From Neodontobutis hainanensis (Eukaryota > Chordata > Actinopteri > Gobiiformes > Odontobutidae), in contig JALDNG010000399.1 of the NCBI GenBank assembly GCA_024349245.1, positions 62,001 through 126,000 of the forward strand: DNA of 64,000 bases, written 5' to 3'. Position 1 is the stretch's first letter. Every line of letters begins with the position of its first letter. The notes beneath the pieces were generated by a model. That model was not told the origin of the DNA. It made no database searches and was given only the letters and a program-made list of their open reading frames with translations. The translations under genes were made by a program, and so were the position numbers. Positions 25,617 through 37,630 of the stretch are shown in pieces.

Positions 25617-28600
25617 GCATTTTCGCCACCAAAGAAGAAGATAAAATTAGACCAACCGGAAGAATCGAACGAAGAGTCAATGGTATTTTGACAATTTTTA
25701 AAATTGATTTTAAATCATCAAAAACTTTCTAATTGTAATAAATTAAATATAAGCGATTTGATTTTGACAAATATAGAATAAAATTGTAAATTGATTCGCA
25801 CATAAATTTAAAATTCAAAATCATTTCAATTTTGTTCATATAATTTCTGTCAAAAATTTTCTCGCGTTTTGACACAAAAAATAATTTGAATTCAATATTG
25901 TTAACATTTAAGGATGCATCATTCCAGGATAATATAACAGTATTGAACGCAATTTCAAAACAGACTCAACCAGTTACTACTCAACAAGAACCCTTGGAAA
26001 AGGTATAATTTTGAAGCATTATATTTAATATAACTATTAAAATCATGAAGAATTAAGATAAATTAAATTTTACTTCATCATTAATTTAAAATCGTTAAAA
26101 TTTGCTTTCTATCCAGAATGCTCGACACAAGTTATCTCATCACATATTTGATGACTTTCAAATTGATGAATGATAAAATTTATATCTTACTAAAAATTCA
26201 CAGAAATACTTTATCGTTGAATTTAATTTTGATTTAACTATTCTTAAATGTCGTGTTAAGTGATAAAAACGTTTTATTTACACTGGTGGCCTATAATTTT
26301 TGGCTTCTTATTTTCGGGCACGCGCGCTGATATAATTTAAAAAGTAATTTCCTATTTCCCCTCTTTTTAAATGTCTTTTTGGACTTTAAAATAATCTTAT
26401 TGAATTCTCGCAAAGACTTTGGACGCTAAGTCAATAATTTTCAATTTACAACAAAGCTAAATATTTATTTTAGTTCAGACATCATGTCTATTTCCAATGC
26501 TGCCTTTAAATAAGAAATAAATTTAATAAGTAGAAAAATTTATGAAATGCTTTTTCTATTGCAAGATCTAGGATCTCCTCACTTTTTCATTTAATATTAT
26601 TGAGTTAAAATACCAAATTAGCTAATTAAAATGAATGCTTTTACCAGCGTAAAATTCCGATTTATTTATTGTTGTAAAAATGTTATTTTATTTTCTCATT
26701 ATTTTATCTTTAAAAATACAAAAATTTTACTCTGATTGGAATTGGGAATGTTTCTTTCATTAATTTATAAAATTTCTAAAGTTACATATTTTTAAAATAA
26801 TACGGAAGTATTTATCCATCTATTAATCCTTTGATTTGATTCTGCTCCGAAAATTGAATTTTGACTTCATTCGTTTCTTTTGTATTTTATATGCACCCAT
26901 TGATGTTTTTGCGTGTTGACTCCTTTTTTAGTCATAAATATCTTATTCTTTGAACACGAAATAATCTTGATTGAGATATTCCACAATATTCGTGGCCCAT
27001 ATTTACTGTCTTTATATATTTAACAAATCATTGAATTATATCCTCAAAGAATTATTAAAAAAAATAATTCGTGATCTTTTTCTTATTTCTGGAATATTCT
27101 TGAATTTACCAATTTCACAGATTGATGTGTATTTATGAGGATTCTTAAAGTAGAATATCTTTTTATCAATTAAAGATCATGAAGATATATTTGAAATATA
27201 ACTTTAAAATATTTTAACTTCAAGGAACTCCTTCTAAACTATGGGGTACTTGAACTTGTAATTCAAGACAGCAAAAGTGCTTTTAGACTCAAATATGGTA
27301 AGTGAGTCGTTATATTATCAATCTTATCATTTGAATTTTCCAAAATACACTGATTAAATAAATTGACTCAGAGCCCTCAATATCATTAACTTCCCAAGTG
27401 ATAAGTTTTATTGAAAAAAACTTTTTAGTTTATTTATTCGAGAATGTAACCTTAACTACCATTAACGTATTTTGCAAAATAAAATTAATTTATGAATTAA
27501 TTGTTAAGATTTCTTTGAATATAATTACCTTAAAGATTTTCAAATTACGATTATTATAATTTTAGTTATTGGAGCAAACAAAGGAACTTTATGTGATTTA
27601 TTATGTAAGATCAGAATGAACAGATTCACAGATTTCCTCTCGATTGGGTATGAAAAATTTAAATTTTAAAATTGTATCAACTTTACGAAATTTTATTCAT
27701 GTTCAGAGAATATCTTAGGATATGTTCACTATGAGAAGAAGTTGAAACATTTTTCTTAAATTTTAATATCTTTTGGAAATCTAAGTTTCAAATGTTTGCA
27801 CAATTTTTAATAAATATATTTTTTGTTTAAATTTTTGAAGTCCATAATTACATTAAATTTATAATTTAGAAGCTTCAAAATGTAACCCTGAATGTTTTAA
27901 GATTTAGAATCTGAACAGACTTAATACTCTCATCGGTGTAAATGAATGAAAAAATAAATATTTTATGCTTTTCAAAAACAAATAAAACAAACTGTTGAAC
28001 TGGTTTTTTATATTTACGATTTACTCATGTCCATATTTGTGACTTATTTTTCAAATTTAGCCTCTGCTTAATTCTAACGTCTCACTTCAGATTTCTCTTA
28101 TTAAATTTTATAAAAACTTTAATAAGAGTTAATTTTCATAAAAATATCCGAGATTATATTTTATTTGAAAATTGGTAGACTCATTATGTTTAATCTTAGA
28201 TGCTTTCTGATGAACTTGAAAAATATACAACTGTAGAATGTACTTTTGAATATTAGCATACCGCAAAATTAACGGAGGTTAAACCAGTAATTTTGATCAA
28301 TTTTAACATCTTTTAAAATTGTCCATTTTAGTTTATTCTATTTTTTCAAAATGAATAATCTAACCAATGAACTACTCGACAGATCATTTTTTGGATTTAA
28401 ATAAAGATCTCAAATTAAAAAATTGTTGGAAAATAAATTATTTAAATTGATATTACGACTCAAATTAAAGAGTTTCATATCTTTGAATTTCTGTGTTTGT
28501 TTAAACTGGTCATTCGTCTTTTCTTTTAATCATGATATTCAAAAAAAATTTCGTAATACGAATGAACTTAATAAGGAGCTGATTCCTGTTCTTTTAAAGG

Positions 28601-31580
28601 CAGAGGTATGTTTTATAGATTTTCTATTAGGATTGACTTAAAAACGCTTAATTTCCTTTATTATTTTATACCATTGTAATTTATTGAAACATTTGATTTT
28701 TTGATGTACTTGGTAAAATTATTAAAAATAATATTCTTCATAAGGCTATTTTGTGAAGAAAAAACATTAGTATGAAAAAATAATGAAATTACAGATAAAT
28801 TTTTTTGATTGATTCAACTAATTTTCAAGGTATATTAAGAATAAAAATAAAGATGGTGAACAGAGATCCTCTCGACTACTTATATGTGTCAAACTTTTAG
28901 ACATGATATAGGCAGATGTGAAGAGATACGAAATAGAGAATGTACGTTTTTAATTTTAAGTTTTTTAAAATTTAAAATAAATAAGCTAATTAAAAATATG
29001 TTAAATATTCAGATTTTATTTTTAAAAACGGACTCAGAAATTTCCACCTTAACGATATATTTGGTGTTATAATATATTTTCTTGAAAATTATCGTGCGTT
29101 TTATTTAAAGTAACTTTTATCACACAATTTAATCAGGAAATCCAAAATATTTCAAAACTAATCGATATCGTAACAATTATTTCTCATTTAGCAAAAAAAG
29201 ATTTTGGCGACACAGGTTATTTTCATTTTTTATAAAAATATTCTGTTTTTGTTCAATATATTTAATAAGCATAAAAGAAAATTCCATCTATTATAAATTT
29301 ATTTAAAATGATTACACAAATTTAAATGTGACAAAAATTATTTTATTTGTATTTCTTGAAAAATAACGCCCTGCGTTTTTAATGAGGAAATATTTTCAAT
29401 ATTATCAATTATTCCCGAATCAGGTTGAAAAGCATACAAATCCTCAATATAACATACAAGTATCGGTTAAATAATTACAAGGCTTCAAGTTTTGGCTAGG
29501 GACTGTGAAATATCCCTTACTATATGAAGATAAACTGATAATACAATATCTATCTTCTTAAATTTATTCCTCTCATTTTTTAAGGGAAGGAAATTATCTA
29601 AATAAAATTTTCGCCTTGAATCCGGCGAGAATAATTTATGGGGAAATTTCAATGTTTGATTGTAACTCATTCAGTGATGAAGTTGCCCAAAATTACGTAA
29701 AAATATCTGGTTTCGGGAATGCAAAAAGTTTAAACTAGGTGGGATTTCAAACGAGTGCTTACAGAGTATCACTGTCATTTTTCTATCTTCAAAAATAAAA
29801 GAGATTCGACTTGATTTAATGGATATTAAAATTTTTGAGAGGCTTTACATTTTATAATCATGTTATGTTGATTTTTTTAACTTTTACTATTTTCGATAAT
29901 TTGCTGAAAACATAATACATTGTAAACCATGTGGGCTTAACGATTTTTGAAAACATGCTACGAAACTTCGACTGATATTCATGAAAAATAAGTTAGAGGT
30001 TTTTTTATATCCGTAAACGATGTCAAGTTATAATTTTTCTTCTCAGTTCATCATCTTGATTTATTTTCGAAATTCAGTCTTATATTCTGTGGATAATAAA
30101 TCCTTTGATATCGCCTGAAAGGTGTTAAGGTGTACACTAAAAATCGATCACTTTTCTCGAATTCAAAAATGTTTCAACGAAAATATCTTTATTCATAAAT
30201 TTAAGGAACATTTCTCAACAGTATACATCAATAAGTTACACTGGAGATCGTCTAAAGAATGACAGTCCAATCAGAAAATTTTAAGTTTTAATAATCGTAT
30301 GTAGTTCAGAATAACTCCTCAGATTTTCATGTGAGGTGGGTGACACGGTGTTCTTATAAATAATCACTTTTAACAAATAAATTTATTTTCAAGAGAGTAT
30401 TTCATTTTAATCTTTGAGAAATGAACATTAAATATCATCTTTTTACAAAATATTTATTTTAACGAATGTAGCGATATAAAAATTTATTGACAATTCAAGA
30501 TCCAATTTTGAGGTGTTTTATGCAAAACCATGCCTTCTTTTGACTAAGTTCAACCACAAGATTATTTATCTGAAAATTATTCAAACATGAAAACAATTTT
30601 CATTATTTTAATTCATTTCGCAATTCCAAGATATTTCCTGCCAATGAAATTTATGTTCAAAAAGAGCATAATTTTAGCAAATATCTAGTTTTTATCAAGG
30701 TATTTGACATTTGATGAAAATTAGAGGCTTGATGTTTGCAAGCACATTCTTGACACCTTTTAGCAGGATCAAGTGGCGAAAAATATATTGGTAATAAAAA
30801 ATAACATTCGATGAAAAAAAATTTTAACTCCCCATTTTGGACCATTGAGGAAAATGGTGCACAAGAATTAAAAGAGATGTTTAAAATCACTCGAAATGCT
30901 GATTGAATGGTTCAGGGCGGCCATTATGACAACTGTTTTTTGCGCACGTCTAAAAAGGGGTGAGAATAAAATTTAATTATTCTATGTAATTTTGATTTTG
31001 ATAACATAATTAACATACATTCGTCAGTCTAAAAAATAGTACACACGTAAAACGGAATTTTTGGTAGAAATTGTGTTCCTATCATTTTCTTTCATTAGAA
31101 ATCGACAAACAACACATGAGACCAGTTATCTAGCGAAAATCTAACCCGATAAATTGGCTTTTATTGACAAAAATTCAGGAACGGCTATCCGGGTTAAACA
31201 TGACATGCGTTAAAATGGCCAAGGTTTAAATAACATAAAATTATACTAAAACACTCATGCAAGTTTTGAGTCATAAATATGTGATTAAGAATCTTTTTTA
31301 AAGTTACGTTTATTTGATTCGATATGTTTATATTTTCACATTAAAATAATTTCCGCAATTCATTAACTTTTACACTTTAAACTCATACTTTATTTTCGAC
31401 AGGAGTTACTCTAAAGAAGAATTCAATTTTATCAACCTTAAATGTAATATATATAAATATTTGCTAGGAAGATGAACTTAAGATATTTATTCTACATACT
31501 GAGTTAACACGTGCATAAATGCAACAATATTAGCTGAGAGGGATTTTGATGTATTTATTTTGGAATACAAATTATTTTAG
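25617..31580 (+). CDS. Unidentified nuclear protein, main exon block
   Basis: Eleven exons join with matching splice phases into 261 codons ending at TAG 31578-31580: 25617-25682, 25913-26002, 27225-27297 (donor GTAAGTGAG), 27566-27647, 28407-28605, 28853-28885, 28912-28941, 29137-29215, 31403-31443, 31468-31510 and 31534-31580. Three introns are tiny (28886-28911, 26 nt; 31444-31467, 24 nt; 31511-31533, 23 nt); the others range from 230 to 2187 nt. The first exon carries a probable nuclear localisation signal (PPKKKIKL). Other segments are NYGVLELVIQDSKSAFRLKY, NKGTLCDLLCKIRMNRFTDF, YADVKRYEIENEIQNISKLI and NEDELKIFILHTELTPERDF. With the two candidate upstream exons the protein would be 307 residues. 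I do not recognise the family. The exon at 28407-28605 is the weakest, being Phe/Leu-rich without a pyrimidine tract. The C-terminal micro-exons are the best supported. Confidence 0.5.
29338..29670 (-). CDS. Small unidentified gene inside an intron of the plus-strand gene
   Basis: The ATG at 29670 opens 50 codons (HKLFSPDSRRKFYLDNFLPL, KNERNKFKKIDIVLSVYLHI) to a donor GTAAGG. A 78-nt intron (29443-29520) leads to 35 codons including DLYAFQPDSGIIDNIENISS and ending in TAA at 29338. The joined product is 84 residues. Just upstream, in the same frame but separated by one TGA, is another protein-like piece starting at an ATG at 29778 (HSFEIPPSLNFLHSRNQIFL), so the true 5' end is uncertain. No domain is recognised. 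It lies between exons 29137-29215 and 31403-31443 of the opposite-strand model. Confidence 0.4.
30657..30890 (-). CDS. Unidentified Cys-containing ORF
   Basis: A minus-strand frame contains SPLDPAKRCQECACKHQASN before its stop at 30657-30659. The CxxCxC arrangement could be part of a metal-binding site, but no partner exon or domain could be assigned. It may be chance or an exon fragment. Confidence 0.2.
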   Translation of the reverse strand: MILNISFNSCAPFSSMVQNGELKFFFIECYFLLPIYFSPLDPAKRCQECACKHQASNFHQMSNTLIKTRYLLKLCSF

Positions 31581-34199
31581 TTTTATAACATAAGTTTCTT
31601 TATGTTTTAACATCAACATTGCTACATTTTCCTGTTAAAAATCATAAAGTGAGGATTATAAATGAATATTATTGATGCATTTGAAGACGAAATTACAAAG
31701 GAATATGTCCCTATATGATGTTAATATATTTAAATTTTTAGGTAAATTCATAAAAAAGGAATAAAGATAAAATCATTCATCTATGGAGTATGAATTTAAT
31801 ATTTGACAAAATGTGACAGTTTTTTAGTCTTAGTGCTTATTTACAACGAAGAAATACAAAATCTTAACTAAAATTTGAAGGAATTGTTATTATTTTGTGC
31901 TGATCGAAGCCAAAAAATAAGATAAATAGGTTTAAAGTCGTCAATAGAAAATAATTTTTATATTTTTTCAATTTTTAATCGATTTGGCTTGATTTAATGG
32001 ATATTGATTGCGGCGCAGATTGCGGCGGCTATTTGTAAATAAAATTAATCATTTGAATTCCAAAACGCCCTTCAAATAAATTTATTGCGTGAGAACGATC
32101 TGTAAATACTAACCTTCCAAAACAAAATATCAAACACACATTAGTCATCATTGTTAAAATGAGTTTATATCTTTCTCTATCTGCTGATTTGCCAACATTT
32201 TTTCAAACTCTACTCTCGAATTTTAAAATGACTCGCAGGTGCTATATATCAGAGTATTTGTAAATGATGAGAATTAATTTTAAAATCAAATATATTCGCA
32301 GTGATTTATATTGATTTGATTCAATATTTGTTATAATTACGAAAGAATTTTCGTTTTTATGGCTCATTTATTTCAATATGTTATGTAATCCTGATAAAAA
32401 AAGATTTTTGAGGCATAGAGAAACGAATAGGATCGTATATTGTCGTTATCACGTTAATTTATTTAACCAACAACATTTTTGGCATCCATTGGTGCTTGTA
32501 GACTTTAAAATGGCAATTTTAGCTTTGAAACAATATTTAGTGGATAAAATTTGTTTTTTTTGTGGTTTGATACAGCGAATAGATAGTTATTGTTGAAAAT
32601 TCTAAATGATGTACAAATTAACAGAGTTGAAACCATCAATTATAAACAGCTTTAACCATAATTTAATTTGTTAAATGTGATTGGAAATATGCTGCTTTTA
32701 TAAAGGGTTGTAATCAGTGTTCTGTAGTATTTTAAATATTTTATTTTTTTATGTTCTGATCATGTATAATATTCGAGTGTATCACTAAAGTTAACATTCA
32801 TTTTTTAATATTTATTTATATTCTATTACATTTTTTCGGAACAGCTTATAGATATTTTCCGTTGATATTGAAGATATTTTCAGCCTTTCTGAAAATAAAG
32901 TTAATTTCAGAATCCTACTAAGTGATTCTTTTTGAAAAAAATCCATTTTATACATCCGCTCGTTTTTAGAAAGTTTAAAAATGTAAAAATTAAAATTTAA
33001 TCTAAATTTTACTTAATTACTCCTATAATTTCTGAATTCAGAAAGATAATGGCGATTATTTTCTTCAAAAATCCAATTTGCTCCAAAATACCAGGTTAAA
33101 TTTAAAAAAATTCTAGTTGAGATTTTTAACAAAAATTATCAAATAAAAGGGCGATATAATTTGAAAAAATGTACAAACTTCGGTTAGTTACGAAGTTTAA
33201 CGATTGTTGTTTTTTCTTATATTTGACCTTTATTCATTTTTAAAAAGTAAGGTAAAGAAAACTATAAAATTAAATTTAATAAATACTCCATAGATTCTTA
33301 CGACGAGTTCTTTTTCGCTTTTATAGGATAGCTCATATTTATAAGGTGTATTCTTAGGCTTATTATTCAACAAATTGATATCAAAGAATTTATTGAACTA
33401 AAAATTTTTAATTTTATTTTTTAAGTTATTAAACGAGGCTATCAACTTTCACGTAAAATCTAAGCGCCAGTACTTGTGAATAATGAGCGATAAGGCTTTT
33501 TTGTGAGTTTATTTTTTCAACAGCACACCCTAAACCTCTTTGAACATATATAAATAAACGTAAATGTTAACTTATTTTATAAAATAATTGTTATTTTTAC
33601 GATATAGGGGTATATATTATAAAATCACACTATCCTATTGATAGGTTTGTTTGAAAAAGAATTCAAACAGTTTTGTTTTTTGCATAGATAACTACCAAGA
33701 TAATAAAAATACCACATGGCGCAGGACATCAACTTTTTAAATAAAATATAATATAAGACCAGTGCCGTTAATCTGAGTTAAAAATTTCATATTTTATCAT
33801 TTCGTTCAAATTATGCTAAATTTTCATTTCAATGTTCGAAAAAGTTTAAAAATATTCTGTCAAAATTTTGGCCTTAAAATTTCCGTATTTATCATTTACA
33901 ATGAATAACGTTAACCCACTTTTTATGAATCTATCATTTGCTATATATCTATGCGTGACAAAAACATGTAAGTTTCTGCACAGCCGCAATCAATGATATG
34001 TCATCTCGAGGATTTTTTAACCAGATATCCAAACTAGCTCAGCCATAATCATAAGTTTTTCTCCAAGTAATTTAAAATGTATTTTATCCCATAACAAAAG
34101 TGTTTTACACTTGCTTTAAATTACTTCGATGTTCAGATAATTAAGGAATAATACACTGGCCCAATATAAACTTCGTTTGTTTTCGCAGTTGTTAAAATC
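31581..34199. other. AT-rich stretch with a small GC-rich tandem
   Basis: A short open start at 31662-31718 (MNIIDAFEDEITKEY) could be a first exon, but no continuation was found. At 32006-32027 the 10-mer GATTGCGGCG occurs twice with a CA spacer, next to an 18-nt word shared with 29810-29827. The ORF at 32378-32596 looks like chance. Nothing else is recognised. Confidence 0.35.
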
Positions 34200-37100
34200 A
34201 TGCCTCATTCAAGTGATGAGAATAAATTGTTGGAGAATTCCTCGTCACCAGTCGACATATTTTTATGTCAAAATGAGCTAAATATAAAAGGAGCTGAATT
34301 CGTAAACGAAATCAGCGATAGAAAATTTGACTCTGATCGTGAATTGTCGAGTTATATTGGGTGTTCGGCTGAAGAATGCGCGGAGTTGCGCGCCTATTTT
34401 TTGAATAAATTACAATTTCAGGTACTTTTAATGCTAAAAAGTCTTTCAAAGACATTCTCGAAACGACTTCGTTGTGTGACGTTGGTGATAGCATCAATCT
34501 CGAAACGATAAAGTTGAAGAGTTTTAAAACATTCAGAGAATTCAAGAAAATAAAAAAATCTAAATTGTCAAGAGTTCAAAATGTATGTCAACTTGATCCA
34601 CTTCGTGACGAACAAAATTTGAAAGCCGACGTTGACGATTCTGCTATCTTATCTGTTTCCATATACAAAACAAGAACAGTTGTGATTTTATCTAAATTGA
34701 GATTAAAAAAGACCAAGAATTCTTAGTGTTATCGAATCAAGTAATCTTTTACACTTATGAGCGACTATTTGAGTTGAAGGATTCGATTGGATGTCAGAAG
34801 GACCACATATTCATTCACGATCACAGCGAAAACCCGGGAATGCGAGTCGGTAAAACAACAAAGTATGAAACCACAAATTTTGTAATGGATTTACCAGTTT
34901 TTAGTTCTTTCACAATTTGTGACAGGTTTTCCATTTTCATAAGTTGTATATTGCCATTTTATCTGATTTCAATGACCACTTCCAGCCTATTAACAACCAA
35001 TAAAATTATCATCCTGTGACTATATTCTAACCAACTGATCAAACAGAAAAGGTTCTCTTATTTTAATTTTATAACTTCTAAAAATCACAGATTGTTGCCT
35101 TCATAATTTTTGTTTGCATCAATTAAGTTATGAATATTTTTTTTCAATCTGACAAAATTCTTAAGATTTTTATGTATAATTATAACTCATTATTTTTTTC
35201 CATTTTATGTATTTTACTAAAAATTGGTTTATTTTCCACTTGTTTTATTTGTGAAATCAATGTCATAGTCGAACAAATATTCTTCTAATGTCATTAAAAA
35301 ATACATATACGTTATTGAATTTTGAATATTAACAGTCTAGTTTTGTCAAATAGTATGATGATCAAGATTTAAACATGACATCTTTTTAACATCAATGATT
35401 TTAATTTTTAAGACATTTATTTTGCATCTGCGCCTTTCATAAAAATTATACTTCAAAATAATAGATGGTAAGTTTATGCCTCCTTCATTAAACACATTTT
35501 TTTCCATTACAAAAATAAAATATTTCGCAGTGGTCATAAAATTACCTTGGCAAAATTGGTGAAATTTTCTGAGTATTTTAAGTTTTGGTTTAAATATTCC
35601 TAATCAGGCAAAATAAGATAATTTGTGAACATGAGTAACTTTAACAAGTTTATCATTACTTGCGTTGGATAACGTATTTTAAAATTCGCCATTGACAGGA
35701 TCTAAAGTCTAATTTCATTCTTAGTTTTTTGAATTATTTTAGATCTCAACAGAGGAGGTTTGAATTTGATAAGCGTTAGGTTGTGCTCGATCTTCCCTGT
35801 TAACTTCTATCATTTACTGACGGACTCTTCCTCTTAGAATTTAAAACATAAAAAGCCATTTTTGTTTTTTTTCAAAATCAAACTTACACAGAAGTTTAAT
35901 AATTTTTCTCATAATCACAACAGTTTTCCTCTGAACGCTCACAATTCTTTCCTCAAAAAAAACAAGAATTTCTGAAAATAGAAGTTATGAGTTTCAGTAT
36001 CTAAATTTTTTCAATTCTGATTTTAGTATTTCAAAATTTGAAAATTCAAATATGCTGAAGTTTTCGTTCTCCGTCACGCATTCCCTTTCTGTTGTTATCA
36101 TTTACAACTGTATATTGAGCTATGAATGTCTTTTTCTTTTCAAATTTCTCTCTAGTTTTCACAATGAATAAAGATGAAAATTTTTAGCTTATTCATTTTT
36201 TATAATATTTACCATAAATTTTTTGTTAGTTTTTAATTTTTAAGTTAATATTTTAATTTTGTCAAGAAACTTTTTAAAACTTTAAAATTAATTGCTTGAT
36301 GTTATCAAAACCAATTCAACAGCACTTAACCCATAAAATTTTAACTTCACATCCTTTTAAAAATTATGGAAAAATATTCGGTAGGGTTGGTCTTAGGTTT
36401 ACGAGAAATTAAAAACGCCAATTTTTGTCGAACCCTCATTCATTGTTTCATGCGTAAACTCTTATAAATTTAAAAATCAAGTAAATTAAAATTGGAACCC
36501 CATTTTTGAACTTGTCGTTCGGACAATACTAGATATGTTCGGCAACTCTAAGATTATTATTTTACATTTACCACCATTGGTAAATTAGACACCCATCTGG
36601 TTTTAGATGATTAACTTTTTAAAATTTAAAAAATTATTCATTTGTTCTACTTATCTTCTTCATGTTTTTAAAAATTATCTTTAGCTTTCAATACAATTAT
36701 CGTCGTCGTGATTTTTAACAATTAATTTCATAGAAACAACTGTTCATGAAAACTATTTCTCTCATCTGTTAAACATGTATATTTTACTTGTTTAAAATCA
36801 TTTATCAATGATGATAAATTATCTTAAGCAGAATGATCTACTTGTGTCACTATTCAGTGTTTGAAGAGCTGTATAAGAACAGTTTCGTCTTATCTTTTTG
36901 CGATATTTTCAACAAACCAAGTTATAATTATTTAATAAGATCCCATATCTCATTGTAGAAAATCTAAAATCTATGCATGTTGCTGATTTACAAATTTAAT
37001 GTACATATAAGGTTCTTGATTATTTCTCAAGACCTTAAATTCTAACTTTTGTATCTTAGGATGTGTACAAATCTGGATTCTTCTTCATAAATAATGTATT

Positions 37101-37629
37101 TTATAACGACATGAGAGATCCTACAAATATAGATATTAGCAAGTGAGCATAGTTTTTTATCATCAGAGAAATTTTCGATTGGATAAGGAGGGAAAATAAA
37201 ATGACGACTTACCCTTTTTCTTTGTACACCACATCATCCATGCATTTGACAAGATTTTCCGATCTAACCATTCGTTTGGGATACCCATATATCTACATGC
37301 ACCAAATCAATTGTGAGCATATTGTGGTATTTAATGATTTGAGGTAATAACTGAGCTGAACAAGACTGCTAAGGAAAGATGATTGTCCATTCACCTGTCT
37401 ATACCCAAAATTAACATTTCGAGCGAAAAGAAACCAAAAAATTTGCCATGTGTGTAACATCTACCCATCTAGGTGTGCCAACGTTAACTTTAGTTGGATA
37501 ACAAGAAAAGATATGCTGGCATTCACCGACCCCGCCTATTTTTGCGATCGGTGTTTCGATTACCTACACTATGACGAAAACCACAAGAAGGTCGCTAGTT
37601 TCAAAGCATATCCATACGAGAGAAAATGA
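34200..37629 (+). CDS. SNAPC3: snRNA-activating protein complex subunit 3 (SNAP50) homologue
   Basis: SNAPC3 is a core DNA-binding subunit of SNAPc, which binds the proximal sequence element of snRNA genes. Seven exons (34200-34421, 34442-34678, 34702-34740, 34762-34881, 37060-37142, 37167-37343, 37365-37629) join to 380 residues; human SNAPC3 has 411. Introns are 20, 23 (or 20), 21, 2178, 24 and 21 nt. After joining, family blocks appear in order: EFLVLSNQRLFELKDSIGC (human LVLGSQKLTELRDCIRC), DVYKSGFFFINNVFYNDMRD, SDLTIRLGYPYIYMHQINCE and the C-terminal zinc finger ICHVCNIYPSRC...FCDRCFDYLHYDENHKK. Every exon junction keeps phase. The donor of the long intron (34882) is inferred from phase alone. 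The first 80 residues are acidic and not conserved. The gene converges on the phosphatase with one base between stop codons. Confidence 0.9.
35346..35537 (-). CDS. Possible small ORF inside the long SNAPC3 intron
   Basis: An ATG-to-stop minus-strand frame of 63 codons includes KNVFNEGGINLPSIILKYNF and ERRRCKINVLKIKIID. No domain is recognised and it may be chance. Confidence 0.2.
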   Translation of the reverse strand: MTTAKYFIFVMEKNVFNEGGINLPSIILKYNFYERRRCKINVLKIKIIDVKKMSCLNLDHHTI

Positions 37630-37630
37630 T

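Noticed and set aside
31662..31718. ATG-initiated piece MNIIDAFEDEITKEY as a new gene
   Set aside because: No downstream exon in the right phase could be found, so it is mentioned only in the region note.
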